NCBI GenBank assembly: GCA_963787195.1
Contig: CAWBCI010000091.1
Span: 13,901-77,900 of the forward strand
Length of the DNA stretch: 64,000 nucleotides
Direction of reading: 5' to 3'
DNA from: CAWBCI01 sp963787195
Lineage (GTDB): Bacteria > Bacteroidota > Bacteroidia > Bacteroidales > JAGOPY01
In this document: positions 1 to 8,808 of the stretch, one piece after another
Numbering within the stretch: the first letter of the stretch is position 1
Layout of the letters: the number at the start of each line of letters is the position of its first letter
Translations under genes and position numbers: made by a program
Notes under the pieces: generated by a model
The model's database searches: none
Told to the model about the DNA's origin: nothing
Seen by the model: the letters and a program-made list of their open reading frames with translations, nothing else

Positions 1-721
1 TTTCGCCAATGGAGCCGGGAATAAATCCCAGGAACATATCCAGGGGGCTCTGCATTTTATCAAAATTTCCAACAAGTGCATGGCCCAGCGGAGTAGCTCC
101 GGAGAATGCATCCGCCTTATCTGCAATCCACACTTTGTCGCCCGACATATCCTGCGGATAGGCAAAGAACAGGAAAGCCCTTGCTGTGAGGGCTGGATTC
201 AGGACATTCATACCTGTTCCACCGAAGACCTCTTTCCCAAAGATCACTGCAAAGGCAACGGCCACTGCCACCATCCAAAGGGGGATATCAGGAGGAAGAA
301 TGAGGGGGATCAGGAAGCCGGTCACCAGATATCCTTCATTTACCTCATGTCCGCGATACTGGGCAAAAATAAATTCAATTCCAAGTCCCACAACATAAGA
401 GACAACAATGATAGGAAGGACTTTAAGAAATCCATACCAGAAGGTTTGCCAGAATGTCACTTCCATGCTATGTGACAGAAAGTGCTGATAGCCCACATTA
501 TACATCCCGAACAACAGCGCAGGTACAAGTGCCAGCACCACCACCGACATAGTCCGTTTCATATCTATACTATCCCGGATATGACTTCCGCTGAATGTGA
601 CCTTGTTCGGGACGAACAGGAAGGTCTCAAACGCATTGAAGGTTGAATGTAGTTTTTCGAAGCGGCCTCCTTTTTCAAATTGGGGCTTGATCCGGTCAAT
701 GAAATTTCTGAGTGATTTCAT
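1..721 (-). CDS. nqrB: Na+-translocating NADH:quinone reductase subunit B, 3' end outside window
   Basis: Membrane subunit B of the Na+-pumping NADH:quinone oxidoreductase (Na+-NQR), which couples NADH oxidation to sodium export across the inner membrane. Reading the minus strand from the ATG at 721 gives 240 residues with no stop before the left edge, so the gene is cut by the window. Hydrophobic stretches lie near residues 57-75, 95-118 and 132-160. The motif DAFSGATPLG places Thr210 in the family position that carries covalently bound FMN. The start lies 51 bp after the nqrA stop, matching the usual nqrABCDEF order, so nqrC-F are expected beyond the left edge. No defect is visible. Confidence 0.93.
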   Translation of the reverse strand, partial: MKSLRNFIDRIKPQFEKGGRFEKLHSTFNAFETFLFVPNKVTFSGSHIRDSIDMKRTMSVVVLALVPALLFGMYNVGYQHFLSHSMEVTFWQTFWYGFLKVLPIIVVSYVVGLGIEFIFAQYRGHEVNEGYLVTGFLIPLILPPDIPLWMVAVAVAFAVIFGKEVFGGTGMNVLNPALTARAFLFFAYPQDMSGDKVWIADKADAFSGATPLGHALVGNFDKMQSPLDMFLGFIPGSIGE

Positions 722-772
722 TTAATATCTTAATTATTGCTTGATTTATGCTTTCTTTTGGCACTATTCAAA

Positions 773-2122
773 TCAGGACATTTCCTTTCTCATCAGATCA
801 AGTCCATGCCTGATAATGGCCTGTATTTCGGTCTTGGAAGTATCTATGAATTCACAAAGGGCAAAATCCTCCTCATCCACTTCATAAATACCAAGTTTCT
901 CCATCAGGTCAATATCTTCAATTATGGTAGCTTTGATCAGTTCCAGGGGATATATGTCCCAACCGAAGACCTTCTCATATTTGCCGGTCATCACATAAGC
1001 CCTTTCAGCTCCGTTCAGATTGGTATCGAGTGCGTATCTTTTATGGGGTGTGATCCAGGAAAGGAAAGTATGTGAATAGCTGAATTTATTTAAGCCGGGA
1101 AGAGCCCAGCCTATAAACTCATAATGATCACCTTCAGGCAAGACAGTAATTTGATTGTCATAATAACCAACAAAACCATCGAACTCTATCTTCTTCCCGC
1201 TCAGTGCATTTCCGCTAATATACCGGACATTGGATGTTTTCAGCCCATCTTTCACTATCTCCTCAATAGAAGAGCCCAGGAGGGTTCTAATATAGCGGGG
1301 CTTAACAACTTCCGATCCGCTAAATGCGATAAGGCGGGTATTATCTATCTTTCCCGTAAGGAACAGGCGGCCTATGGCAATTACTTCCTGGGGCCTCAGG
1401 TACCATACAATATCACCCTTGTTGATCGGATCAAGATGGGCGATCTGGGTCCCCACATTCCCGCTGGGATGTTTGCCACTGAAATAATTGATCCGGACGC
1501 CTTTGAAAGCATCCCATATTTTTGGGCCCATCTGCCTGGTATCCAGGTTCAGGTGGACTTTGCCACTGGTGAGTTTAGCCAGGATATCAAGCCCGGCCTG
1601 GAATGGCTCCTCATTGGAATGCAGAATAAGGTCAAAATCAGGAGCCAGGGGGGCGGTGTCAAAGGCTGAAATAAATATTGCTTTAGGTTCCGCTTTGGGT
1701 TCGGCGATAATGGAATACGGCCTTTGCCGTATTAAAGGCCAGACACCGCTTTGAAGCATCCTGGCGACAATCTCCTCCCGGCTAAGAGTAGCTGGCGAAG
1801 CCTTCCCGAAATCCAGAAAATCATTCCGTCCATCAGCTTCCACCACAATTTCCAGGAGCACCCTTTTAGCCCCTCTTCTAATCTCTGTCACTTTGCCGCT
1901 CACCGGAGCCGTGAAAATAATATCCTCCCTGTATTTATCAAAAAATAAAGGAGTGCCGGCTTTCACCTCATCCCCTTCCTTCACCATCAACTTGGGAAAC
2001 ACCCCAACAAAATCTATTGGTTTGATGGCACATTTTTTAGGATGGGCTTCTGTTATGATTTTTTCGGCCTCTCCAAGCAGGTTAATATTAAGTCCGTTTT
2101 TAATTTTGATAATTTCAGACAT
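773..2122 (-). CDS. nqrA: Na+-translocating NADH:quinone reductase subunit A
   Basis: Peripheral subunit A of Na+-NQR, on the cytoplasmic face of the complex and implicated in quinone binding. The 449 residues match the usual family length. The N-terminus reads KIKNGLNINLLGEAEK and later segments such as VGTQIAHLDPINKG and DIYPLELIKA are typical of NqrA. It is the first gene of an operon running left into nqrB. No gene lies on its strand within 140 bp upstream. A weak promoter-like string, TAGATTTT, sits just upstream of the ATG but is one base off the Bacteroidota -7 consensus, so I do not list it separately. Complete, with no anomaly. Confidence 0.95.
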   Translation of the reverse strand: MSEIIKIKNGLNINLLGEAEKIITEAHPKKCAIKPIDFVGVFPKLMVKEGDEVKAGTPLFFDKYREDIIFTAPVSGKVTEIRRGAKRVLLEIVVEADGRNDFLDFGKASPATLSREEIVARMLQSGVWPLIRQRPYSIIAEPKAEPKAIFISAFDTAPLAPDFDLILHSNEEPFQAGLDILAKLTSGKVHLNLDTRQMGPKIWDAFKGVRINYFSGKHPSGNVGTQIAHLDPINKGDIVWYLRPQEVIAIGRLFLTGKIDNTRLIAFSGSEVVKPRYIRTLLGSSIEEIVKDGLKTSNVRYISGNALSGKKIEFDGFVGYYDNQITVLPEGDHYEFIGWALPGLNKFSYSHTFLSWITPHKRYALDTNLNGAERAYVMTGKYEKVFGWDIYPLELIKATIIEDIDLMEKLGIYEVDEEDFALCEFIDTSKTEIQAIIRHGLDLMRKEMS

Positions 2123-2264
2123 ATGTGATAAAATCTATATTTTCGGGTTGCAAGTTTACAAAAATTTTGAATCTATCTCGATTCCCTAAGTAAAAACAAA
2201 CTAAGAATACCTATTTTTATATATATTTTAAATAAGCCTATAAATTTAGGACAAATAATTAAAA

Positions 2265-3593
2265 ATGAATCTGATAATTATGAGCAAATTTAAGCCTTCT
2301 GCTTACTTTATTGTCATACTGAGCCTGGTGATGACAATTCCAACATTAATCTGTGCCCAGGATGTGAATTATTATGATAAAAATTTCATCCGGAACCAGG
2401 ATGCAATTTATAAAGATAATATAAAGACGGTCCTATTATATAAGCAAGGAGATGAACTTTCCCCCCCCATCATCCAGTTGAATACTGACGATAAATTATT
2501 TCTGTCATTCGATGATATGGATAATGACCTGAAACAATATCGCTATACCTTTATTCACTGCGATGCATATTGGAACAAATCCGATATTCAGCAGATGGAG
2601 TATATAGATGGTTTTAGTGAGGACAATATCGATAATTATATATATTCATTCAATACAACCCGGCCTTATACCAATTATACCCTCACATTTCCGGGTGATT
2701 ACATGAAAATTCGAAAATCAGGCAATTATATTTTAAAAGTCTATGATACGGAAGATAGGGATGAAAACGTAATCTTAACATACAGATTTATGGTTTTAGA
2801 TACGAAAGTGGATGTGGATGCCTCCGTTGTTAAAACCTATAATCTGAATTACCGTTACACCAAACAACAAGTTGATTTTTCAATTATTTCAAATAACTAT
2901 ACGATTTCCGATGCCTATCGTAATATACATGTGTTGGTCATGCAAAATGGAAGATGGGATAATGCCATTCTAAATATTCAGCCGATCTCGATACTTGGAA
3001 ATGTATTCGATTACAGTAATAATGATAAAATAGTCTTTGACGGAGGTAATGAATTCAGGTATTTTGACATGAAGACCTTGAAATACAATACTGACCGGAT
3101 GCAGGGACTACAATACACTCAGGATGGTTACCAGGTTTATCTGCTGACTGACAAGTCCTGGGCCGGAATCCCTTATCGTTCCGAGCAGGATATTGACGGA
3201 AAAAGGCTCATAGCAGCCAATGACACACAGGACCCCAATTCTGAAGCGGATTATGCCTGGGTCCATTTCAGCCTTGCTTTCAGCAATCCGCCCACTGATG
3301 GTAATCTTTACATATACGGTGCGCTTACTTACTGGCAATTTCTTCCTGAAGCCAAAATGGTATATAATTATGACAAAGGTGTTTATGAGGGGAAATTATA
3401 TTTGAAACAGGGATATTATAATTATGATTATATGTTTCTGAAAGATGGAACTAACTTAGGGAATGTGTCATTAACCGAAGGAAGTCACTGGGAAACTGAA
3501 AACGATTACACAATTTATATATATCACCGTGAGCAGGGAGATTTTTACGATAAACTTATAGCTGTCCGTTATCTGAATTCGGTCAATCGCTGA
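2265..3593 (+). CDS. Type IX secretion system plug protein (DUF5103)
   Basis: Secreted 442-residue protein with an N-terminal signal peptide (hydrophobic residues 14-31, ending near CAQDV). The body, starting with YYDKNFIRNQDAIYKDNIKT and containing segments such as QYRYTFIHCDAYW, matches what I know as DUF5103. That family includes the plug protein bound to the giant SprA translocon in Flavobacterium, where it closes the pore in the absence of substrate. Two in-frame ATGs (2265 and 2280) are possible; MSKFKPSAYF gives the neater signal peptide. It stands alone on the plus strand and converges with the permease gene 9 bp downstream. It fits the T9SS cargo proteins seen elsewhere in the window. 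Confidence 0.8.
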   Translation: MNLIIMSKFKPSAYFIVILSLVMTIPTLICAQDVNYYDKNFIRNQDAIYKDNIKTVLLYKQGDELSPPIIQLNTDDKLFLSFDDMDNDLKQYRYTFIHCDAYWNKSDIQQMEYIDGFSEDNIDNYIYSFNTTRPYTNYTLTFPGDYMKIRKSGNYILKVYDTEDRDENVILTYRFMVLDTKVDVDASVVKTYNLNYRYTKQQVDFSIISNNYTISDAYRNIHVLVMQNGRWDNAILNIQPISILGNVFDYSNNDKIVFDGGNEFRYFDMKTLKYNTDRMQGLQYTQDGYQVYLLTDKSWAGIPYRSEQDIDGKRLIAANDTQDPNSEADYAWVHFSLAFSNPPTDGNLYIYGALTYWQFLPEAKMVYNYDKGVYEGKLYLKQGYYNYDYMFLKDGTNLGNVSLTEGSHWETENDYTIYIYHREQGDFYDKLIAVRYLNSVNR

Positions 3594-3602
3594 TATTAAG
3601 AA

Positions 3603-4844
3603 TTATTCGTACCTGAGGGATTCAATGGGATCAAGTTTAGAAGCTTTGGAAGCCGGAAGAAAGCCGGATATAAGGGCCACGAAAAAACAAAGTGTAAATC
3701 CCAGGAGTATCCACATCCATGGGATTAGGAAGCTGCTTTTAAGAATCAGCGAGAGAATATTTCCAATGACGATACCAAGGCTGATACCAACAACTCCACC
3801 TATCTGTGCTATCACGATAGCTTCCACGAGGAACTGATTCCGGATAGTCCTGGCAGTTGCTCCCATAGCTTTCCTTATGCCTATCTCACGGGTTCTTTCC
3901 GTTACCGAAACCAGCATGATATTCATCAACCCGATTGCAGCACCGATGAGTGTAATCAGTCCGATAAATGTTGCGGCAATGGCAACGAAACGGATATTTT
4001 CAGTCAGCATCTGGGCTATGGTATCACTTTTGGCAATATCAAAAGTCTGTTCCTCACCCAGCCGGTCCCCGCGGATAATCCTGAACAGTCCGGTGGCTTC
4101 TCCGCTGGCTAAATCGATAAGCGTAGGGTCGTAAGTAGTAATGTTTATTGTGAAGGTGCTGTTTGGTTTGGGGAAATATTGCCTTACATTGTTTAATGGA
4201 AGGATGCAAAAGCGGTCGCCAGAGAAGCCAACGCTCGATCCTTTTTCCTTCATCACTCCTATCACCTGGTATTTTCCCGGACCGATAATAATATTCTTTC
4301 CCACAGGGTCTTCATTATCTGGAAATATTTTTTTCGCAATCTCGCTACCTATAATCGCCACATGGGCCCCGGTATGCACCTCATTATCATTGAAATTTCG
4401 CCCTTTTCCTATCTCCTGCCCCGAAGTGATTAAATAATTTTCATCTGTACCTATTACGCCAACATTCGGATTGGTTTTTTCAGAGCGATATTTAACGGTG
4501 GCAGTGTGTGAAGCATAAGTGAAAACCGAAACATAAGAAGGGAAGTCAAATTCCTGTTTAAATTTCAAGGCCTCATCATAGGTGATAGGTTCAAACATCT
4601 TGGCATTATTATCCCTTCCACCCATCCTTACATGTAGCTCACGATTACGGACCGTTAAGGTATTAGAGCCCATCATCATGAAATTCTGGTTCAGGAAATA
4701 TTTGATGGAATCGATGGCCGTGAGTATGCCAACCAGGGCCATGATCCCGAATGCAATGATCATCACTGTGAGGATAGTCCGCAAGAGGTGACTCCGTATT
4801 GAATCGAGCGAGACTTTGATATTTTCTTTCACCAGGTTTTTCAT
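3603..4844 (-). CDS. MacB/FtsX-type ABC transporter permease
   Basis: Inner-membrane permease of the MacB family, 413 residues. It has an N-terminal membrane helix (about 24-45), a periplasmic MacB_PCD domain (about 50-265), then three C-terminal helices forming the FtsX domain (about 285-400), ending with the family tail PASKASKLDPIESLRYE. Such proteins work as dimers with an ATPase and usually an adaptor, coupling ATP hydrolysis to periplasmic events such as peptide or lipoprotein export. No ATPase or HlyD-like adaptor lies beside it, so its partner must be elsewhere. It has its own TACCTTTG promoter box 5 bp before the ATG and is therefore probably transcribed apart from the upstream surface-modification cluster. 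Confidence 0.88.
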   Translation of the reverse strand: MKNLVKENIKVSLDSIRSHLLRTILTVMIIAFGIMALVGILTAIDSIKYFLNQNFMMMGSNTLTVRNRELHVRMGGRDNNAKMFEPITYDEALKFKQEFDFPSYVSVFTYASHTATVKYRSEKTNPNVGVIGTDENYLITSGQEIGKGRNFNDNEVHTGAHVAIIGSEIAKKIFPDNEDPVGKNIIIGPGKYQVIGVMKEKGSSVGFSGDRFCILPLNNVRQYFPKPNSTFTINITTYDPTLIDLASGEATGLFRIIRGDRLGEEQTFDIAKSDTIAQMLTENIRFVAIAATFIGLITLIGAAIGLMNIMLVSVTERTREIGIRKAMGATARTIRNQFLVEAIVIAQIGGVVGISLGIVIGNILSLILKSSFLIPWMWILLGFTLCFFVALISGFLPASKASKLDPIESLRYE

Positions 4845-4849
4845 CAGTT

Positions 4850-4857
4850 CAAAGGTA
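4850..4857 (-). promoter_or_regulatory. Bacteroidota -7 box for the ABC permease gene
   Basis: Minus-strand TACCTTTG matches the Bacteroidota -7 consensus TAnnTTTG exactly. It lies only 5 bp before the permease ATG, which predicts a leaderless or near-leaderless transcript. No clear TTG -33 box was found at the expected distance. Confidence 0.5.
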
Positions 4858-4923
4858 GAAAAAAGATAAATAGGATACTTTTCAAAATATATTATAGGCT
4901 ACTTATGCGGGAACTAATTCCTA

Positions 4924-5862
4924 TTATCCGGCCCTAAATCTTTTCACCAGCCAGATTCCCGGTTTGAGGTAAAAAGGCAGCCGGTCAATTTTAAGCCGCT
5001 GATAAACACATTCCTTGGAACCAAAGCTCTTGTAGAAACGTGCCAGGTTGGGATCATTCGATCCGTCAAAGTCAAAGGTAAGATGACGGTTTGCATGTTC
5101 CCGTATGTAATAGTCGATCAGAAAAGGCATGGCGCCGGCTTTCCTGCCTTCTTCACTTAAACCCGAGAACAGGAATATGACTTTATGATTGCTTTGAATA
5201 AAAAAGGCCCCGGCGCAAAGTTCATTGTGTTGATCGAATGCTCCCCAGATATCCGCGACACCTTTGTATTTTGCACTATAAATCAGCCGTTTGAGTCGGT
5301 TGTAATGGAAATCTTTAAGGTGAAGTATAGATTTTCCTTTATTATTCCTGAAAAGATCGATCACTGTATCGGGCTTGATATTCCTTGAAAGAGTGAGTCC
5401 CGCCTCCGTGGCTTTTTTCAGGTTTCTTTTCAGATTAGCCGAATAGGATGAACTGATCTTATCATAGGAATGAATCAGGTCCAGTTCATGGTTAATCTGT
5501 GGAATGTAACGAAACAATTTCTCATCCACATTATTCAGGGTATTCAGGTTTATCTCTACCTGTTTGAATTGTTTAGGGATGGCCAGTATAAATTCGTTGA
5601 GTACGGAAGGGCTCAGGAGGTTGCGCGAAAATAGTCCCAACTGCTGGGTAAAAAATGGCTGGTAAATGTAAGATATCTTCATCTTGGTCCTTTTAACCAG
5701 GGGAAAAACCCTTTCATAGTTGTTCTCCACCAGGGCATCCCATTCTTCGGCCACTAAATCCAGGAACCATGCATATCCGTATATACTTCCATTGAATGAA
5801 AGCTGAATGCAGCTGTCCCAGCTCTTATCATCAATTTCGTTCCTTTGAAGGTACCTGATCAC
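4924..5862 (-). CDS. FemAB-like / GNAT-fold acyl- or aminoacyl-transferase
   Basis: 312-residue soluble protein of the FemAB/BioF2-like GNAT superfamily (Acetyltransf_6 type). The C-terminal half holds the recognisable part: AGAFFIQSNHKVIFLFSG, then EEGRKAGAMPFLIDYYIREH, then HLTFDFDGSNDPNLARFYKSFG, the usual FemAB acceptor and donor fold. FemAB relatives move amino acids from aminoacyl-tRNA to cell-wall precursors; others use acyl-CoA or carrier-bound acyl groups. It is the last gene of the 12977-4924 cluster, 21 bp after the deacetylase stop, so it is probably cotranscribed. Context suggests it uses the activated group made by the adenylating enzyme and carrier protein of the cluster, but this is inference. 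Confidence 0.62.
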   Translation of the reverse strand: MIRYLQRNEIDDKSWDSCIQLSFNGSIYGYAWFLDLVAEEWDALVENNYERVFPLVKRTKMKISYIYQPFFTQQLGLFSRNLLSPSVLNEFILAIPKQFKQVEINLNTLNNVDEKLFRYIPQINHELDLIHSYDKISSSYSANLKRNLKKATEAGLTLSRNIKPDTVIDLFRNNKGKSILHLKDFHYNRLKRLIYSAKYKGVADIWGAFDQHNELCAGAFFIQSNHKVIFLFSGLSEEGRKAGAMPFLIDYYIREHANRHLTFDFDGSNDPNLARFYKSFGSKECVYQRLKIDRLPFYLKPGIWLVKRFRAG

Positions 5863-5883
5863 AAAAAATCTCCTTTGAATTAT

Positions 5884-7185
5884 CTATTTTACCAATTTAA
5901 GTATCTGCCTGAAGACAGCCTGCCATCCTTCATATCCATCATATTCCCCCAAAGCATAATTATGCCAGATACCGATTGCCTCTCCCCCGTTCTCCCTGAC
6001 TTCATCCAAAAGGTCCTGCACCTCATTTACACTCTCCGAATGGGAAAATTTCAGATGGTCGATCATGGCAGTATCCATAAATATAAAAGGATGAATTTTC
6101 AGGCTGGTAATTTCTTCTTTCAGTAAATCATAAAACTGAAAGGGATAGGCAGTACCGGCCCTGAAACCATTGCATGAGGCATAACCCATGGAATAATCAT
6201 CGCTGATCCCGGATTCTAACAGTTGACGATAAGAATCCGGAAATCTGAGCCTCAGAAAATGCTGACGGCTGATTACTACAGGTCTTTCAACTATTTCAGC
6301 AAGTCTTTTGATCTCCGTATCGAGCTGGGTGGGATTGCCGAAAGAATTATAGGAAGGATGAATTCCTATGCAGGCATTCCGGTCGAGCTTCACTATCAGT
6401 TCCCTGAAACGCCGGCTCTTATGACTTACATTCTTATCATATTTCCCATAATCCCCCAAAAGCACAAAATAAACTGGCGTAAAGCCCTTTTCATCCATGG
6501 CTTCAAGCTGAATATCGAAATTATCATAGGGATCCTTTCGTCTGCCTGCCAGTGTCATCATGCGGCTGCCAAGACTTTTCAAATCCAGTTTCAGGATCAG
6601 TTTAGCCAATCCGCCGGCAGCCCTCAACCAGTCTTTTTCAAGATGAGCGTATGCAATATCTATGTCGAAGCTGGGACGGAAATCAAAAACAGGTAGAGGA
6701 AAATTGATTTCCGGGAAATGATATTTCAGGATTCTCCGGATTTCCCCTGCTATCCTGTCAACCAGGGCAATATTCAGGAAGCCAAAACGGTAGGCCAGAC
6801 TCTGTTCCGGAGCAAAGCGCCCATGTTCATCAGCAGTGAAAGGCAGATATTCTTCGTAACGGCTTAAAAGGTAAAAGCACAATGCAAAAGGATCGAATGG
6901 AAAAGCGGAGCCTTCATTCACAGGAAAAAATACGGGAAGGCCTTTCCAGTGCATAACCTGGATCTCGCCTGGTGTAATACCCATTTGAGAAAGGATTCCG
7001 GCAGGCTTAAAATTCAGCTCCTCCCCCGAAGCATTTTCCGCGTAAGAGAATTTAGGCCCTTTATAAGCTATAAATTCATCGATATCTGATAAGAGACGAA
7101 ACTCAGTTCTCAAGACTTCATTAAAAATAAAGCCGAAAACATAATCATGCCGGGAAGTAATATCGGGACTATAAACCAGTATCAT
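5884..7185 (-). CDS. Polysaccharide deacetylase-family protein (DUF7033 plus NodB-like), copy 2
   Basis: 433-residue protein with an N-terminal DUF7033-like domain (about 1-150, including FDPFALCFYLLSRYEEYLPF) and a C-terminal NodB-like barrel. The barrel keeps an Asp-x-Asp pair (PSFDIDIAY), a histidine motif reduced to GIHPSYNS, and a GFRAGTAYPF motif resembling NodB motif 3. Family members remove N-acetyl groups from surface polysaccharides using a metal ion. The usual HSxxH second histidine is absent, so catalysis is not assured. It is a paralogue of the gene at 11679-12977 at the other end of the cluster. Its start overlaps the AAC(3)-like gene by 17 bp, which indicates translational coupling. 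Confidence 0.75.
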   Translation of the reverse strand: MILVYSPDITSRHDYVFGFIFNEVLRTEFRLLSDIDEFIAYKGPKFSYAENASGEELNFKPAGILSQMGITPGEIQVMHWKGLPVFFPVNEGSAFPFDPFALCFYLLSRYEEYLPFTADEHGRFAPEQSLAYRFGFLNIALVDRIAGEIRRILKYHFPEINFPLPVFDFRPSFDIDIAYAHLEKDWLRAAGGLAKLILKLDLKSLGSRMMTLAGRRKDPYDNFDIQLEAMDEKGFTPVYFVLLGDYGKYDKNVSHKSRRFRELIVKLDRNACIGIHPSYNSFGNPTQLDTEIKRLAEIVERPVVISRQHFLRLRFPDSYRQLLESGISDDYSMGYASCNGFRAGTAYPFQFYDLLKEEITSLKIHPFIFMDTAMIDHLKFSHSESVNEVQDLLDEVRENGGEAIGIWHNYALGEYDGYEGWQAVFRQILKLVK

Positions 7186-8032
7186 TCTTTATTTTATCTG
7201 AAGCCGTCTGATAAATTTTTAATCTTCCGGCCATAACCTTTAAATAATCCTTAAACAAAAGCTTCCAACTGAAAGCTGCAATATCAGACGCATTATCTTC
7301 AAGAATATTGCGCTGTATCAGAGGGTAAACCTCCTGCGCTGCCAATTCATAATAACTCAGTCCGTTGAGATTCTTTGTTTTCAAGAGGCCCCTCTCATCC
7401 AGGAGCTTTTCAAGCCTGTGAAGAACCATGGTCCAGCCGGCTTTCTTCGCATAAAGATAATAAGTTCTGCTTTCCTGACTTCCAAACAAATCCTTATAAA
7501 AAATATTGTATTTCCGCATTTTACGGTACCATACCTTTTCGCTTTCCTCCACAAAATGCACGAAAGTAAAAGCTTCGGTAACGGAAGTTCCAGCCATAAT
7601 CATTTTAACATTCTTTTCCAGAAAGAAGGCAAAGGGTGAATCAGAGCCGAAAGAGCTCTGATTGTTCAAAGCGCAAAGCAATTCAGAATATTTTCCCCAT
7701 ACCAGAAAAGAATGCAGAGGATGCGCAGTACGGCAGAAATCAGGCCTGCCAAAAGCTTCCAGGGAAAGTGCGCCGGTAATTGGCCGGGTTTGCTTAATAT
7801 CGAAATCCGCTTTATTCTTCAGGTTGAAATTATATGCAGGGAGGATGAGCGTCCCTTCCGGACCCAGGATTTTCTGGAAGGCTTCGATAAAAAGCCCTGC
7901 ATCAAAATTACCCTCATTTCTTATGGCCATAAAGGCTATACGGGTGATATCCGAAGCGAGCAAAACTGCATCACCGGGAAGGATACCCAGTTGGGCGGGT
8001 ATTTTTTGATATGGAATATATAAGGTAGACAA
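7169..8032 (-). CDS. AAC(3)-family N-acetyltransferase (YokD-like)
   Basis: 287-residue enzyme of the antibiotic acetyltransferase AAC(3)/YokD fold. It starts with the typical GILPGDAVLLASDITRI and continues with LGPEGTLILPAYNF, the CRTAHPLHSFLVWG motif (RTAHP at 101-105) and FTFVHFVEE with the catalytic-type His and Glu. The family transfers an acetyl or other acyl group from CoA to an amine. Here it sits between two other acyltransferases and a deacetylase, so its substrate is more likely an amino sugar of a surface glycan than an aminoglycoside drug; I would not call it a resistance gene. It overlaps the downstream deacetylase by 17 bp and follows the GNAT gene after 40 bp. Confidence 0.78.
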   Translation of the reverse strand: MSTLYIPYQKIPAQLGILPGDAVLLASDITRIAFMAIRNEGNFDAGLFIEAFQKILGPEGTLILPAYNFNLKNKADFDIKQTRPITGALSLEAFGRPDFCRTAHPLHSFLVWGKYSELLCALNNQSSFGSDSPFAFFLEKNVKMIMAGTSVTEAFTFVHFVEESEKVWYRKMRKYNIFYKDLFGSQESRTYYLYAKKAGWTMVLHRLEKLLDERGLLKTKNLNGLSYYELAAQEVYPLIQRNILEDNASDIAAFSWKLLFKDYLKVMAGRLKIYQTASDKIKNDTGL

Positions 8033-8072
8033 TGCTTTTCCTCAATAAATATTATATCACCTAAAACAAGGC

Positions 8073-8558
8073 TTATTTGACACTGAATTTCCGGTATTGA
8101 AAAAGTTCCTTTTCATAGCCCATTTTCTCCCAGAATTCCATCGCGTAATCATTTCCGCTCACTACCTGTAATTCAATGGAATGGACATTTTTTTCGGCAA
8201 ACCATTTTTCAAGATTCCTCAGCATTTCTGCACCTATACCGGCTTGCCTCAGGCTATCTCTCACAAAAATATGGGTCACCACACCTATTTTAGGGTTTCC
8301 AAGATAATCGGGACCGAATTTAAGGGCTCCGTGGGCAAAACCCTGAACAGTTTCCTTATCCACAGCTACACAAAGCAAGCCGAATTTCCCCAGGGTATTC
8401 CTGACCGTATCCATCCACAATTCTGCCCCATTCTCCGCCAAAGGCAGCATCAGTCCCCTTTCATCCATATATTCATACATTTCAGTAAACAGAAACTGTA
8501 CCTGCTTCAAATAAGGATTTTCGGGGTTATTTATGCTGATGATCTGAATCTTATCCAT
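8073..8558 (-). CDS. GNAT-family N-acetyltransferase
   Basis: 161-residue single-domain GNAT. The acetyl-CoA binding stretch is visible as VVTHIFVRDSLRQAGIGAEM followed by LRNLEKWFAEKNVHSIELQV, and the end VSGNDYAMEFWEKMGYEKE is the classic GNAT C-terminal strand and helix. It transfers an acyl group to an unknown amine. The start overlaps the end of the carrier-protein gene by 8 bp, so the two are translationally coupled, which makes it a candidate for taking its acyl group from that carrier. The acceptor is unknown. Complete. Confidence 0.8.
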   Translation of the reverse strand: MDKIQIISINNPENPYLKQVQFLFTEMYEYMDERGLMLPLAENGAELWMDTVRNTLGKFGLLCVAVDKETVQGFAHGALKFGPDYLGNPKIGVVTHIFVRDSLRQAGIGAEMLRNLEKWFAEKNVHSIELQVVSGNDYAMEFWEKMGYEKELFQYRKFSVK

Positions 8559-8808
8559 TTAGTCCGGATTGAAAGGTCCGTATAAGCCCGTCCACCGTGG
8601 TAAAATCACTCTTTTCGAGGGCTTTTTCATAATCGATTTCAAGCTGAAAATGTTTTTCGAGGGAAGCCACCAGGTCTACAAATTCGAGAGAATTCAAGAG
8701 TCCGCTATTCACGAGATCAAATTTTCCGCCCAGCTCATTTTCTTTGATGTCGAAGCGTTTCAGTTTATCCTTCAAAAAAATCAAAAGAGTTTCCTTAATC
8801 TTCTCCAT
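8551..8808 (-). CDS. Acyl/aminoacyl carrier protein
   Basis: 85-residue carrier protein of the ACP/PCP fold. The phosphopantetheine attachment serine is Ser40 in SGLLNSLEFVDLV; the usual Asp of the DSL signature is Asn here, a substitution that still leaves the serine. Helix 3 region EKALEKSDFTTVDGLI is typical. It would carry the group activated by the adjacent DltA-like enzyme, with which its gene overlaps by 14 bp. The pairing copies dltA-dltC, but no DltB (MBOAT) or DltD gene is present, so classical teichoic-acid D-alanylation is not supported. It needs a phosphopantetheinyl transferase from elsewhere in the genome. Confidence 0.85.
   Translation of the reverse strand: MEKIKETLLIFLKDKLKRFDIKENELGGKFDLVNSGLLNSLEFVDLVASLEKHFQLEIDYEKALEKSDFTTVDGLIRTFQSGLNG

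Noticed and set aside
737..1075. Plus-strand reading frame within nqrA
   Set aside because: Antisense shadow of nqrA with no family resemblance; the same applies to the many other frames opposite real genes.
7169..8032. Aminoglycoside resistance gene
   Set aside because: The fold is AAC(3), but the surface-modification context and YokD-like type make an amino-sugar or other amine substrate more likely.
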